Origin: Acidipila rosea
GTDB taxonomy: Bacteria; Acidobacteriota; Terriglobia; Terriglobales; Acidobacteriaceae
Direction: 5' to 3'
Assembly (NCBI RefSeq): GCF_004339725.1
Contig: NZ_SMGK01000002.1
Coordinates: 620,001 to 684,000, forward strand
DNA length: 64,000 nucleotides
Positions 1 to 10,000 of this stretch are shown piece by piece. The notes beneath the pieces are model-generated. The model did no database searches. It was not told where the DNA came from and saw only the letters and a program-made list of their open reading frames with translations. The position numbers and the translations under genes were made by a program. The number at the start of each line of letters is the position of its first letter. Positions within the stretch are counted from its first letter, which is position 1.

Positions 1-1
1 G

Positions 2-481
2 GTGGTGGGTTTTCCGCTGGGAGCGAGCCTGTGCACGACCAAGCGGGAAGAGGCAGTGGAACTGGTGAAGCTCGGCGCACAGGACCTGGATATGGTGTTG
101 AACGTGGGCATGCTGCGGTCGGGCGAGAATACGCTGGTGCGGCAGGAAGTTCGCTGCATTGCCCAGGTGGCGCACGATGCGGGGGCGATTCTGAAGGTGA
201 TCCTCGAAACGTGCCTGCTGACGGTCGAAGAGAAGCTGCGGGCCTCAGAGCTGGCGATTGCAGGAGGCGCGGATTTCATCAAGACGAGCACGGGGTTCTC
301 GACCGGGGGAGCGACGCCGGTCGACGTGGCCCTGATGCGGGGCGTTGCCGGCAACCGCTGCGGGGTGAAGGCTTCAGGAGGGATCAGGACGCTGGCGGAC
401 GCGCGGAGCATGCTCGAAGCAGGGGCCAACCGGATCGGCGCAAGCGCAAGTGTCGCGATCGTGAAGGAGCTGCACCGCTGA
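2..481 (+). CDS. deoC: Deoxyribose-phosphate aldolase, 5' end cut by the window edge
   Basis: Class I aldolase that splits 2-deoxyribose-5-phosphate into glyceraldehyde-3-phosphate and acetaldehyde in deoxynucleoside catabolism; cytosolic. The visible 159 residues carry the family signatures in order: VGFPLG, DLDMVLNVG, the strand KVILET, the Schiff-base lysine segment GADFIKTSTGFS, and VKASGGIRT near the C-terminus. DeoC proteins are usually 210-260 residues, so roughly the first 60-90 residues lie upstream of base 1; the GTG at base 2 is not the true start. The gene ends 81 bp before a GAF/PP2C phosphatase on the same strand. Family assignment is firm; operon membership cannot be judged. 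Confidence 0.93.
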   Translation: MVGFPLGASLCTTKREEAVELVKLGAQDLDMVLNVGMLRSGENTLVRQEVRCIAQVAHDAGAILKVILETCLLTVEEKLRASELAIAGGADFIKTSTGFSTGGATPVDVALMRGVAGNRCGVKASGGIRTLADARSMLEAGANRIGASASVAIVKELHR

Positions 482-562
482 GAGGCGAATGTGCCGGCGC
501 ATTGTCGGCCACAGCGCGATATGATGGCTGGTCGCACATTCCTTGTGTGCCACTGAAAACGA

Positions 563-2386
563 GTGACGGAAGAATCGACAAAAATCGGCGTACCTCCTGA
601 ACACTTCGAGGGAGATTACCGGCCGGCGGAGTCAGTGAGCGCCGTGGAAGGCGCACGCCCACGCCTGATGGTGGAACCGGACCAGACCGGCTTCCTGATC
701 CGGCTGGCGGATGCACTGAATACGACGCTCGACCTGCAGACCCTGCTGCAGCGCACGGCGGACCTGGTGCGCGCGGTGATCGACTTCCGCATCTTTGCGA
801 TCCTGCTGCTGAACGACCGCACGAATGATCTTCGCATGCGGTTTCAGATCGGGCATACGCCGGAGATCGAGCGGATGCGCATCAAGGTGGGCCGGGGCAT
901 TGTGGGCCAGGTGGCGCAGACGCGCGAGGCAATGCTGATCGGCGACGTCTCCCAGACGAGCAACTATATAGAAGCGAATCCGCATGTGCGGTCAGAGCTG
1001 GCGGTGCCGCTGATCGTGAAGAATCGCGTGATCGGCGTAATCGATATCCAGTCAGAACAGCTGGACTACTTCCAGCCGGAGCATCTGCACCTGCTCAAGC
1101 TGACGGCTTCGCGCATTGCACAGGCGATCGAGAACGCGCGGCTCTATACGCGGGTGGCGCGGCAGGCGCAGACGCTGCAGGTGCTGAACGAGATCAGCCG
1201 GGAGCTGACGTCGATTCTCGACCTGGACCCGCTATTTGAACGGATCGGTCAACTGCTGCGGCGCATTATCGACTACCAGATGTTTTCAATCTGGCTGGTG
1301 AACGAGCGGGAGCAGGTGCTCGAGAACAGCTTTGCGGTGCGATTTGGAGAGCGGTTTAACCCGGACGAGAAGCTGCCACTGGATCGCGGGCTGGTGGGAG
1401 CGGCGATCAGCGAACGGAAGCTGATCCACGCGCCGGATGTGCGGCGCGACCCGCGCTACTACATGGTGAACGCGGAGACGCGCTCGGAGATCGCGGTGCC
1501 GCTGATCCACAAGGGGAGAGTGATCGGCATTCTCGACGTGGAGCACACGCGGCCCAACTTCTTCAACGAAGACCATGAGCGGGCGGTGAATACGCTGGCG
1601 GGCCAGATCGCTATCGCGGTCGAGAATGCGCGGCTCTACCAGAAAGTGATGCAGCAGGAGCAGCGGCTGGAGCAGGACCTGGAGATGGCGCGCGAGGTGC
1701 AGCTGCGGCTGCTGCCGCCGCTGAAGCCGAAGCACCAGCGAGCCGAGTTCGCAGCGCGGTTTCTGCCGGCGAGGACGATCGGCGGAGATCTCTACGACTT
1801 TCTGCAATACGACAGCGACCGCAGCGCGATCGTGGTGGGAGATGTGAGCGGTAAGGCGGCTCCGGCGGCGCTCTATGCGGCGCTGGTCAGCGGCATTATG
1901 CGCTCGGCGGGAGCGCAGCATCCCTCCCCGTCAGAGATGCTGAGCCTGCTCAACGAGGCGCTGCAGGAGCGGCGCGTGGATTCGCAGTATGTGGCCATGC
2001 TCTACGCGGTCTGGAACGATCAGAACCTGACGCTGCAGATCGCGAATGCGGGGGCGGTGCAGCCGCTCTTCTGCCGCGATGGCGAGGTGGAGACGGTGCG
2101 CGCGGAGGGGTTTCCGCTGGGGCTCTTTCCGGATGTGAAGTATGAAGAGTTCAGCCTGGCGACGCAGCCGGGCGACTCGCTGATCTTTTTCAGCGACGGC
2201 ATTGTGGATGCCCAGAATGCCGCGGGGGAGATGTTCGGCGAAGAGCGGGTGCAGGAGATTGTGCGAAAGCACCGGCAGAAGAGCGCCTCAAAACTGGCCG
2301 AGGTAATCCTCAGCGAGGTCGGGCGCTTCCAGAACGGACAGGAGCGCTTCGACGATGAAACGGTTGTGGTTCTGCGGGTGCTGTAG
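563..2386 (+). CDS. GAF-GAF-PP2C (SpoIIE/RsbU-type) serine phosphatase
   Basis: Cytosolic sensor phosphatase that in this family dephosphorylates anti-sigma-factor antagonists in partner-switching stress pathways. Two GAF domains (about residues 50-195 and 215-355) are followed by a short coiled linker and a PP2C-SpoIIE catalytic domain (about 405-607). That domain shows metal-binding acidic motifs: IGGDLYDF, VVGDVSGKAAPAALYA, FFSDGIVDAQN and the terminal DDETVVVL. A usual family motif AGHxP reads AGAVQP here. The start is GTG at 563; an ATG at 668, just before GAF1, is the alternative. No STAS or anti-sigma gene is adjacent, so its partner is unknown. Its stop abuts the stop of the convergent CoA-transferase gene with no base between. 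Confidence 0.9.
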   Translation: MTEESTKIGVPPEHFEGDYRPAESVSAVEGARPRLMVEPDQTGFLIRLADALNTTLDLQTLLQRTADLVRAVIDFRIFAILLLNDRTNDLRMRFQIGHTPEIERMRIKVGRGIVGQVAQTREAMLIGDVSQTSNYIEANPHVRSELAVPLIVKNRVIGVIDIQSEQLDYFQPEHLHLLKLTASRIAQAIENARLYTRVARQAQTLQVLNEISRELTSILDLDPLFERIGQLLRRIIDYQMFSIWLVNEREQVLENSFAVRFGERFNPDEKLPLDRGLVGAAISERKLIHAPDVRRDPRYYMVNAETRSEIAVPLIHKGRVIGILDVEHTRPNFFNEDHERAVNTLAGQIAIAVENARLYQKVMQQEQRLEQDLEMAREVQLRLLPPLKPKHQRAEFAARFLPARTIGGDLYDFLQYDSDRSAIVVGDVSGKAAPAALYAALVSGIMRSAGAQHPSPSEMLSLLNEALQERRVDSQYVAMLYAVWNDQNLTLQIANAGAVQPLFCRDGEVETVRAEGFPLGLFPDVKYEEFSLATQPGDSLIFFSDGIVDAQNAAGEMFGEERVQEIVRKHRQKSASKLAEVILSEVGRFQNGQERFDDETVVVLRVL

Positions 2387-3088
2387 CTAGCTCATGACGC
2401 GCAGCTGCGGACTCACGATCAGCTCCGCCTCAGTCGCCTGCTGAACGTCAGCGGCGGTGAGCCCTGGGGCAATCTCTTCAAGCACGAGCCCCTGCGGAGT
2501 GACGGCGATCCACGCCATCTCCGTCGCAATGGTATCGACCACCTTGAGGCCGGTGATGGGCAGGGTGCAGCGGCGCAGAATCTTCGGCGCGCCGCTTTTG
2601 GTGGTGTGTTCCATGGCGACGATGACCCGGCGGGCGCTCGCCACCAGATCCATGGCGCCGCCCATGCCCTTAACCATTTTTCCGGGAATCATCCAGTTGG
2701 CGAGGTTGCCTTCCTGATCGACTTCCATGGCGCCGAGGATGCTGAGATCGACGTGGCCGCCGCGAATCATGGCGAAGGAGTCGGCGCTCGAAAAGTAAGA
2801 GGTGCCGGGAAGTTCGCTGACGGTCTCCTTGCCGGCGTTGATGAGATCGGGATCTACCTGAGTCTCAAGCGGATAGGGCCCGACGCCGAGCATGCCGTTC
2901 TCCGACTGCAGGACGACTTCAATGCCGGGAGGCACGCAGTTCGCGACCAGTGTGGGCATGCCAATGCCTAGATTGACGTAGTAGCCGTCCCGCAGTTCGC
3001 GGGCGACGCGTTTGACGATACGCTCGCGTTTTTCATTTTCACGCTGCCGCGGGTCGATGGCGGAGGCATGGTTCGGTAGAGTAGACAT
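2387..3088 (-). CDS. scoB: 3-oxoacid CoA-transferase, subunit B
   Basis: Beta subunit of a class I CoA transferase, which moves CoA between succinyl-CoA and acetoacetate (or a related 3-oxoacid). The 233 residues match the usual subunit length. The catalytic glutamate lies in SENGMLG at about residue 83, preceded by [12 protein letters not shown]; the C-terminal part carries [18 protein letters not shown] at 3088 is the only good start. An A subunit normally sits directly upstream in the same operon, but here the next gene upstream runs on the other strand and none is elsewhere in the window. The family is clear; the acid specificity (acetoacetate versus 3-oxoadipate) is inferred. Confidence 0.88.
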   Translation of the reverse strand: MSTLPNHASAIDPRQRENEKRERIVKRVARELRDGYYVNLGIGMPTLVANCVPPGIEVVLQSENGMLGVGPYPLETQVDPDLINAGKETVSELPGTSYFSSADSFAMIRGGHVDLSILGAMEVDQEGNLANWMIPGKMVKGMGGAMDLVASARRVIVAMEHTTKSGAPKILRRCTLPITGLKVVDTIATEMAWIAVTPQGLVLEEIAPGLTAADVQQATEAELIVSPQLRVMS

Positions 3089-3115
3089 AAGCGTTGCGAT
3101 CGTACCATTTCCCCG

Positions 3116-3412
3116 ATGCCTTATGCAGTCTTCAATCCGCGTGCGCGCTCCCTGGTGAGGGGCACGCTACTGGTCCTGATCAGCCTGGGCGCAGCCATCC
3201 TACTGTCGGGATTTCCCAATGCCCGCCCCTCCCCGATCCTGATATTGCCCACCTTCCTGACGCTCTACGGCACCTATGACACGTCGCGGTGCCTGCAGAT
3301 GCGGTGGAGCTTCTACCACGGAGGGGTGCTGCTGCTGCTCTACATGGACGTGATGGCGCTGTTCATGATTCTCTTTCTGTTGCTCTATCCTTATGCCGGA
3401 TGGATCCAGTAA
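3116..3412 (+). CDS. Small membrane protein, unknown function
   Basis: A 98-residue protein with a basic N-terminus and about two or three hydrophobic segments: roughly residues 14-33, 40-50 and a long one at 69-92. It has no cysteine-rich, catalytic or binding motif that I recognise. It starts 27 bp from the divergent scoB gene, and its TAA stop is followed immediately by the GTG of the multihaem cytochrome, so the two are very probably co-transcribed and translationally coupled. A membrane anchor or assembly partner for the cytochrome is possible, but nothing in the sequence shows this. Confidence 0.6.
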   Translation: MPYAVFNPRARSLVRGTLLVLISLGAAILLSGFPNARPSPILILPTFLTLYGTYDTSRCLQMRWSFYHGGVLLLLYMDVMALFMILFLLLYPYAGWIQ

Positions 3413-5044
3413 GTGAAGATGAAGATATGGATCTGCGCGCTGATGCTGCTCGGCTCACTCCGCACCTGGGCGGCGAACCCGGCAGACCAGAGCTGCGCGA
3501 AGTGTCACCAGCAGATCTACGACAGCTATGAACACACGCCGATGGCCCGCGCAAGCGGACCGGCGGTGGAGGGGCTGATTCCCGGCGAGTTTACGCATGC
3601 GGCGTCGGGCGTACACTACCGCATCTTCGAGAAAGACGACAAGGCGTGGCTCTCCTATGACCGTCCGGCGACGAAGGGCCACGCGCTGCAGGGCGAACAG
3701 GAGCTGCGCTACTACATCGGCTCAGGCAAACGCGGGCGCACCTATCTCTTCGATCAGCAGGGCTACTGGTTTGAGAGCCCGATCAACTGGTACGCGAAAA
3801 AACAGGTGTGGGACATGGCGCCGAACTACCTCACCGCGAAGACGATGCCCTTCACGATGCCGGTCGATGAGGGCTGCCTGCACTGCCACGCGTCAGGGGT
3901 GCAGCAGTCGCTGGAGGGCAGCCGCAACCATTTTGCAGGGGCCCCCTTTTCGCATGGAGGCATCGGGTGCTCCTCCTGCCACGGCGATGCGACGGCCCAC
4001 GCCGCAGATGGCGGCCGAAGCCCAGCACTGAACCCGGCGAAGCTGCCGGCGGCGAAGCGGGACTCCATCTGCCTGCAGTGCCACCTGGAGGGCGAGACGT
4101 CCGTCGCGCGGCTGGGGCATCGGGTGGGCGAGTTCAAGGCAGGCGACAATCTCTTCGACCAGGTGGTGTACTTCGTACATCAACAGAGCGGCCCGACGCA
4201 GCGGGCGACGAGCCAGTGGGAGGCGCTGCTGCGGAGCGAATGCAAGCGCAGGAGCGGCGACCGGATGAGCTGCGCCACCTGCCATGACCCGCACCACACG
4301 CCCGCGCCGGAAGAGCGCGTTGCCTACTACCGCAGCAAATGCCTGACCTGCCACGGCGAGGCTGCCTTCGTGGCGAAACACCACCCCGAGCAGCCGGATT
4401 GCGCCGGATGCCACATGGCGCGGCGGAAGACGGAAGACATTGCTCACGAACAGCTGACCGACCACGACATCCAGCGGGTGCCGGGACTCGCGCTGCAGGG
4501 CTCAACGGCTGCACCCTCGCAGGAGCTGGTCACCGTGGGCGGAGAGCCTGCGACGGATCGCGACTTCGGCCTGGCCTACGCGCAGCTGGCCACGCACGGC
4601 AACCAGGCGGCGGGTGAGCGCGCGATTCCGCTGCTGAGGAAAGCTGAACGGACGGAGGCGGGCCAGGAGCGCGACGCCGAACTCCACACCCGGCTCGGAT
4701 TTCTGCTGGAGATGAACCGCCAGAGGCGCGAGGCGGTGGCCGAGTACCAGGCCGCGCTGAAGGCCGATCCGCTCGAAAGTACGGCTGCAGGCGATCTGGC
4801 GGTGTTGATGGCCGAGGCGGGAGACTTCCAGTCGGCGCAACGGCTGTGGAGTTCAGTGTTCGAGAAAGACCCCTCGCAGACGGCCGCCGGTTACGACCTG
4901 GCGGTCGCCGACTGCAAGCTGGGAGATGCGCGCTCGGCACTGGCCACCCTGGACCGGCTGATGATTTTTTCTCCGGACAATCCGGCAGCGGCGCAGTTAC
5001 GGCTTGGCATTGCCAGCGGAAGGCAGAGCTGCAGCGCCCGCTGA
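3413..5044 (+). CDS. Multihaem c-type cytochrome fused to TPR repeats
   Basis: Predicted periplasmic redox protein. A Sec signal peptide (residues 1 to about 21) is followed by seven CXXCH haem-attachment motifs: CAKCH, CLHCH, CSSCH, CLQCH, CATCH, CLTCH and CAGCH. The first lies near residue 28 and the last near residue 335. The C-terminal third (about 385-540) is made of TPR repeats rich in alanine and leucine. This layout resembles cytochrome c554/c' or nitrite-reductase-like multihaem proteins with an added TPR scaffold; substrate and redox partner are unknown. The start is GTG at 3413 or ATG at 3419. The last 48 bp overlap the 3' end of the convergent CRTAC1-like gene. Confidence 0.82.
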   Translation: MKMKIWICALMLLGSLRTWAANPADQSCAKCHQQIYDSYEHTPMARASGPAVEGLIPGEFTHAASGVHYRIFEKDDKAWLSYDRPATKGHALQGEQELRYYIGSGKRGRTYLFDQQGYWFESPINWYAKKQVWDMAPNYLTAKTMPFTMPVDEGCLHCHASGVQQSLEGSRNHFAGAPFSHGGIGCSSCHGDATAHAADGGRSPALNPAKLPAAKRDSICLQCHLEGETSVARLGHRVGEFKAGDNLFDQVVYFVHQQSGPTQRATSQWEALLRSECKRRSGDRMSCATCHDPHHTPAPEERVAYYRSKCLTCHGEAAFVAKHHPEQPDCAGCHMARRKTEDIAHEQLTDHDIQRVPGLALQGSTAAPSQELVTVGGEPATDRDFGLAYAQLATHGNQAAGERAIPLLRKAERTEAGQERDAELHTRLGFLLEMNRQRREAVAEYQAALKADPLESTAAGDLAVLMAEAGDFQSAQRLWSSVFEKDPSQTAAGYDLAVADCKLGDARSALATLDRLMIFSPDNPAAAQLRLGIASGRQSCSAR

Positions 5045-6790
5045 GAGCGGATGGCCCGCGCCCTCGCGAAGCGTAACGAAGCGATCGACACCGCTGACGG
5101 CGAAAAGTTCTTCTTGACCGCGCGGCCAACGGACGACCACGGCCTTGAGGGAGGTTTCGCGACCGAGGCCGAAGTGCAGGCGCAGGTCGCTGCTCGAGTC
5201 ATAGCTGGAACCGCTGCGTACCTCCTGCACCCAGCTGCGACTCTGCCCCTGAACGGTGACGCGCGCGCCGATGGCGTCGCGGTTGGAGGTGGTTCCGACC
5301 AGCCGGATGCCGAGCCAGTGGTTCTGGTGCGCGGCGAGGTTCACCAGCAGCATCGGCTGATCGCTGATGTTGTTGATGACGGCCTCAAGGCGTCCGTCAT
5401 TCCACAGATCGCCGATGGCGAGGCCGCGGGCGGCGCGCGGTTGGGTGATGCCGGGGCCTGACTCCCGGGAGATGTCGGCGAATTTGCCGTTGGCCAGATT
5501 GCGATAGAGCAGGCGCGGCTCGCGAAACGCGGAGCCGAGATGGCCACTGTCCACCTCGGGATAGACATGGCCGTCTACCTGGAGGATGTCCGGCCAGCCA
5601 TCGTTGTCAACGTCGAGAAACATGGTTCCCCAGCCGAGGACCTGGGTGTTGATTCCGAGGCCTGCGGAAAACGTATTATCCGTGAACGTGCCGTCTGCAT
5701 TGTTCCGGTAGAGGGTCGAGGTGTCGTCGGAGAAGTTCGTCTTGAAGAGGTCCAGATGACCGTCGCCATCGTAGTCGGCAGAGGTGGAACCCATGCCTGC
5801 CTGCTCGCGGCCATCCTCATTGAAAGCAACTCCTGAGTCGGCTGCTTTGTCAGTGAAGGTGCCGTCATGGTTGTTGCGATAGAGGATAGATGGCGTGGAG
5901 TCACAGGCCACAAAAATATCCGGCCAGCCATCTTCATCGTAATCGAGAGTAGTTACGCTGAAGCAGTAATGACCGGGTGTTTTCTGAAAGCCGCTCGGGC
6001 CGCTTACATCAGCGAACTTACCCCCGCCGAGATTGTGATAAAGCACATTCGGCGCATACTGCAGACCGCGCGGGCCGCACATGACGGGAACACCTTTCCA
6101 CATGCAGGAGGGCGCAGAGCCGGGAGGCGGGACTGTCGCAAGATCGAAATGAACATAGTTCGAGACGACCAGATCCAGCTTGCCGTCACGATCGTAGTCG
6201 ACGAAGGCGCAGCCTGTTCCCCACTCCTTGCCTGTGCCTGCAATACCTGCCTGTTCGGCTACTTCGGCGAAGGTACCATTTCCCTGGTTGTGATAGAGAC
6301 GGTTTTTGCCGTAGCCGGTGACGTAAAAGTCGTCGTATCCATCGTTGTCATAGTCTCCGACGCAGACTCCCTGTCCCCATCCAACCTGAGTTAGTCCGGC
6401 TTGCTTAGTTACATCAGTAAACGTTCCATCATGGTTATTCCGAAATAGATGGCTAGTAGGTAAACTACCGCCTTCTTTTACTGGGTGAAGATAGTTTCCA
6501 TTGACGAGAAAAATATCAGGCCATCCATCGTTGTTGTAGTCGAGGATAGCTACTCCACTTCCGGTCGACTCCAGGATGTAGTGCTTTGCCTCAGGACTGC
6601 CATTTACATCGAGGGCGAGTAAACCAGCTCGCGAAGCCACATCCTCAAACCACGCGGGTGCGGCGTGCGTCTTGTCTGGCGGATAAATTGGTTTAGTTTG
6701 GCCGGTAGTCTGCGCATAGCTGGCGCAAGCCAAGATCAGCAGGAGTACAACGAAAGTTAGTCTGCAGGCTGCCGGAGAGTAGTTGCGCAC
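4997..6790 (-). CDS. CRTAC1-like FG-GAP/ASPIC-UnbV repeat protein (Sec signal)
   Basis: Secreted beta-propeller protein of the CRTAC1 family, common in Acidobacteriota and Planctomycetota; no biochemical role is established. Residues 1-26 form a Sec signal peptide ending ASYAQ. FG-GAP/VCBS repeats with calcium-binding DxDxDG loops follow, for example DYNNDGWPDI, DYDNDGYDDF, DYDRDGKLDL, DYDEDGWPDI, DYDGDGHLDL and DVDNDGWPDI. The C-terminus (about 475-575) is an ASPIC/UnbV domain with IGARVTVQ, VRSGSSYDSSSDLRLHFGLG and VVVRWPRG. It shares domain order with the gene at 13574-15409. It lies between the multihaem cytochrome (convergent, 48-bp overlap) and the TonB-dependent receptor (divergent). 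Base composition drops slightly towards its 5' end. Confidence 0.88.
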   Translation of the reverse strand: MRNYSPAACRLTFVVLLLILACASYAQTTGQTKPIYPPDKTHAAPAWFEDVASRAGLLALDVNGSPEAKHYILESTGSGVAILDYNNDGWPDIFLVNGNYLHPVKEGGSLPTSHLFRNNHDGTFTDVTKQAGLTQVGWGQGVCVGDYDNDGYDDFYVTGYGKNRLYHNQGNGTFAEVAEQAGIAGTGKEWGTGCAFVDYDRDGKLDLVVSNYVHFDLATVPPPGSAPSCMWKGVPVMCGPRGLQYAPNVLYHNLGGGKFADVSGPSGFQKTPGHYCFSVTTLDYDEDGWPDIFVACDSTPSILYRNNHDGTFTDKAADSGVAFNEDGREQAGMGSTSADYDGDGHLDLFKTNFSDDTSTLYRNNADGTFTDNTFSAGLGINTQVLGWGTMFLDVDNDGWPDILQVDGHVYPEVDSGHLGSAFREPRLLYRNLANGKFADISRESGPGITQPRAARGLAIGDLWNDGRLEAVINNISDQPMLLVNLAAHQNHWLGIRLVGTTSNRDAIGARVTVQGQSRSWVQEVRSGSSYDSSSDLRLHFGLGRETSLKAVVVRWPRGQEELFAVSGVDRFVTLREGAGHPLSAGAAALPSAGNAKP

Positions 6791-6862
6791 CAGCCCATTC
6801 TAAGCAGATTTAAGTGTGGCAAAAACTGCAACTTAAGGTTGAGTAATCTCTCGAACTATTTC

Positions 6863-6892
6863 TTGACAGTCGTCTCGGGATAACTCTATAGT
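6863..6892 (+). promoter_or_regulatory. Sigma-70-type promoter of the TonB-dependent receptor
   Basis: TTGACA at 6863-6868 and TATAGT at 6887-6892 are separated by 18 bases, a near-consensus housekeeping promoter in an otherwise GC-rich sequence. It lies about 195 bp upstream of the receptor ATG at 7088, leaving a long 5' leader. The receptor ribosome-binding site GGAG is at 7079-7082. Confidence 0.7.
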
Positions 6893-7087
6893 TCACAGCG
6901 GTTGGAGACATTCCACCTCCAATTGAACGTCCGGTAGTAAAGAGGTGCCAGACACCCCAAGGCTCTGACTCCACCGAAGTGCCTGTTACCGATTTGTTTC
7001 ACACATTGCCTCCGCAATCCAGGCTCAGGAGTTTCGAGCGAGGGCGCGGGCGGCAACAACATTAACTGAAGATTTTTTGGAGACCAC

Positions 7088-10000
7088 ATGACGAAACGAC
7101 TAGCAGCGGCTCTGGCCTGTGCGCTAGGTCTATTTGCGCTGGCAGCCGGGACATCAACGTCCTATGCGCAGGCAATTTACGGTTCGATCTACGGAACTGT
7201 AACCGATAATACGAATGCTGCCATTCCCGGTGCGACTGTAACGATTACAGACGAAGCCAAGGGTACGGTTTTCACGACAACAACAAACGGCTCCGGCGGC
7301 TATGTGCTGGAGCACCTGATCCCGGATCTCTACGACGTCAAGGTAACGATGTCAGGCTTCAAAGCCGGAGAGACCAAAGGTGTGCAGGTGTATGTCGATA
7401 CCTCTCCGAAGGTCGACATTCAGCTTGAGGTCGGCGGCGAATCGCAGACTGTCACTGTGAATGCAGATTCCGTGCCGCAGCTGAAGACGGATCGCGCCGA
7501 TGTATCGACGCAGTTCAGCGAGCGCTCGATTTCGGATCTGCCACTGCCCAATCGTAATTTCACGGGACTGCAGCTGCTGCTGCCTGGCGCGCAGGCGCTG
7601 GGATGGAGCCATGCGGCTGACGAAAACCCGCAGGGAAGCCAACAGATCCAGGTAGACGGACAGGCCTTCGGCGGCGTCGCTTATGAGCTGGACGGCACCG
7701 ATAACCAGGATCCGATTCTCGGCATCATCGTCATCAATCCTCCACTCGACGCACTGTCTGAAACGAAGATCACCACGCAGAACTTCGACGCTGAATTCGG
7801 CAAGGCTGTTTCGTCGGTCATTGTCGCTTCGACGAAGTCGGGCACCAACACCTTCCACGGCAGCGCCTTCGATTATCGCCAAAGCAATGCCAACCTCGCG
7901 CGCGATCCTATCCAGCAGCCACCGGGAACCAATTTCCCTCCAGGACTGCGTAACCAGTTCGGCGGATCGATCGGCGGCCCGATCATCAAAGACAAGATGT
8001 TCTTCTTTGGCGACTACCAGGGACTGCGCCAGAAGACGGGCATCGCCAACACTGCCACTGTTCCTTCATCGCTGCTGACGGCGACCTGCCTTGGACAGCA
8101 GGTGGGACCGAGCGGCATCCCCGGTTGCGATTTCAGCGAGTATGCAGCCAATGTTCCGGGCGGAAACGGCATCATCTATCAGCAGACGGCCAATGGCCCT
8201 GTTCCCTACCCGAATAATGTCATTCCCGCGGCGATGGTCTCGCCGCAGGCACTGGCCTTCCTCAAGGGGATTCAGCAGTATGCCCCGAACACCTCAGGCC
8301 GATTCAACGGCCTTGCTCAAAACTATGTCGGCAGCGGTACAGGCGGATTCAACAACGACCAGTGGGATGTTCGCGTAGACGATCAGGTCACGGACAAGAT
8401 CCATGCGTTCACGCGCTTCAGCCGTTTCACCAGCATCCTGTCCGGCACCACGATGTTCGGCGCTTCGGGCGGTCCGGGCTTCGGACTGAACGGTTACGGC
8501 GGTACATCACACGGCGCGGATGACAGCCTTGCAGCGGGCGCAGACGTTGCACTCAACCCAACACTGCTCACCGACTTCCGCGTTGGCTACTACCGCTACA
8601 ACATCGGAGCGACCAAGTACAACCAGGGCATTCCCTTTGCGCAGAATCTCGGCATTCCGGGAATGAACACGAACGATGTCACCAGCGGCGCACCGAGCTT
8701 CAACATTGCCGATGTAGGAGCGCAGCAACCGGGAAGCCCGAGCAATCCAACCGATGGCGGTCCGCAGTTCGGTTCCGGCCTGAATGTGAATCGTTGCAAC
8801 TGCCCGCTGACGGAACGGGAAGACCAGTTCCAGATTGTCAACAACTGGACCAAGATTCTCGGTACGCACTCGGTCAAGTTCGGCGCCGATCTTCGCTATG
8901 CCCGCAACCTCCGCGTGCCCAGCGATACGGACCGCACCGGCATCATCGGTTTCGGCACCGGCCCGACCAGCAACGGCTCGACGGGCGGTCTCGGTTTCGC
9001 AACTCTCGCGCTCGGCCAGGTAACAGCCTATGGTCGCTACGTGAGCGTCTCAACCAATGCCAAGGAATTCCAGAAGCGCGACTTCTTCTACGCGCAGGAT
9101 ACGTGGCGCGCAACTCCTAACCTGACCGTGAACTACGGCGTTCGTTACGAGTTCTACTTCCCTGAGTCCGTGAACGGCAAAGGGCAGGGATCTCTGATGA
9201 ACCTGAACGATGGCTACCTGCATGTTGCAGGCTACGGCAACGTGCCGACCAACATGGGCTGGAGCATGGCCTCAAACGCATGGAATCCGCGCGTGGGCAT
9301 CGCTTATCAGATTGACGACAAGACGGTGATCCGCGCCGGGTATGGCCGCAGCTTCGATATCGGAGTCTTCGGTTCCATCTTCGGACACGTATCCACCCAG
9401 AACCTGCCGGTGCTGGCCAACCAGCAGTTCTCACAGCCGAACGGTCCTACCAGCTATGCCTTCACCCTGACGCAGGGGCCGACGGCGTACCAGTTCCCGA
9501 CGGTTCCCTCGAACGGACTGCTTCCTGCTCCCGGCTATGCTGTGAGCAACAAGGCTCGTCCTAACAGCCTCCGCCTGCCGACGCTCGATGCATGGAACCT
9601 GAGCATCCAGCGCTCGCTGACGCCAACGCTCTCGGTCACGCTCGCCTATGTCGGCAACAAGGGCACGCACACGCTGAGCGCCGGCGACGGCAACAACACC
9701 AACCCGAACGAGCCCGGCATCTTTCTGCCGGCAGCAGCCAGCGTGGAAGGACGTACGCTCCACTACGATCCGACAGCGGGCAGCTCCTCAAACCCGGCAG
9801 ACGCCAATGGCATAACCCCGAACGGCGGCGTTGCGAATACCAACCTGCTGCAGCGCTACTATGGCGGCACGCTGGCCGCCTGCCAAGATGCTAACTATGC
9901 CACTCCGCTCGGTGAACCAGGTATCCAGCCAGGGATGTGCGGCTGGACGCAGGGTATCGCCTACTACGGAGACAACCAGAACACTCACTTCAACGCGCTG

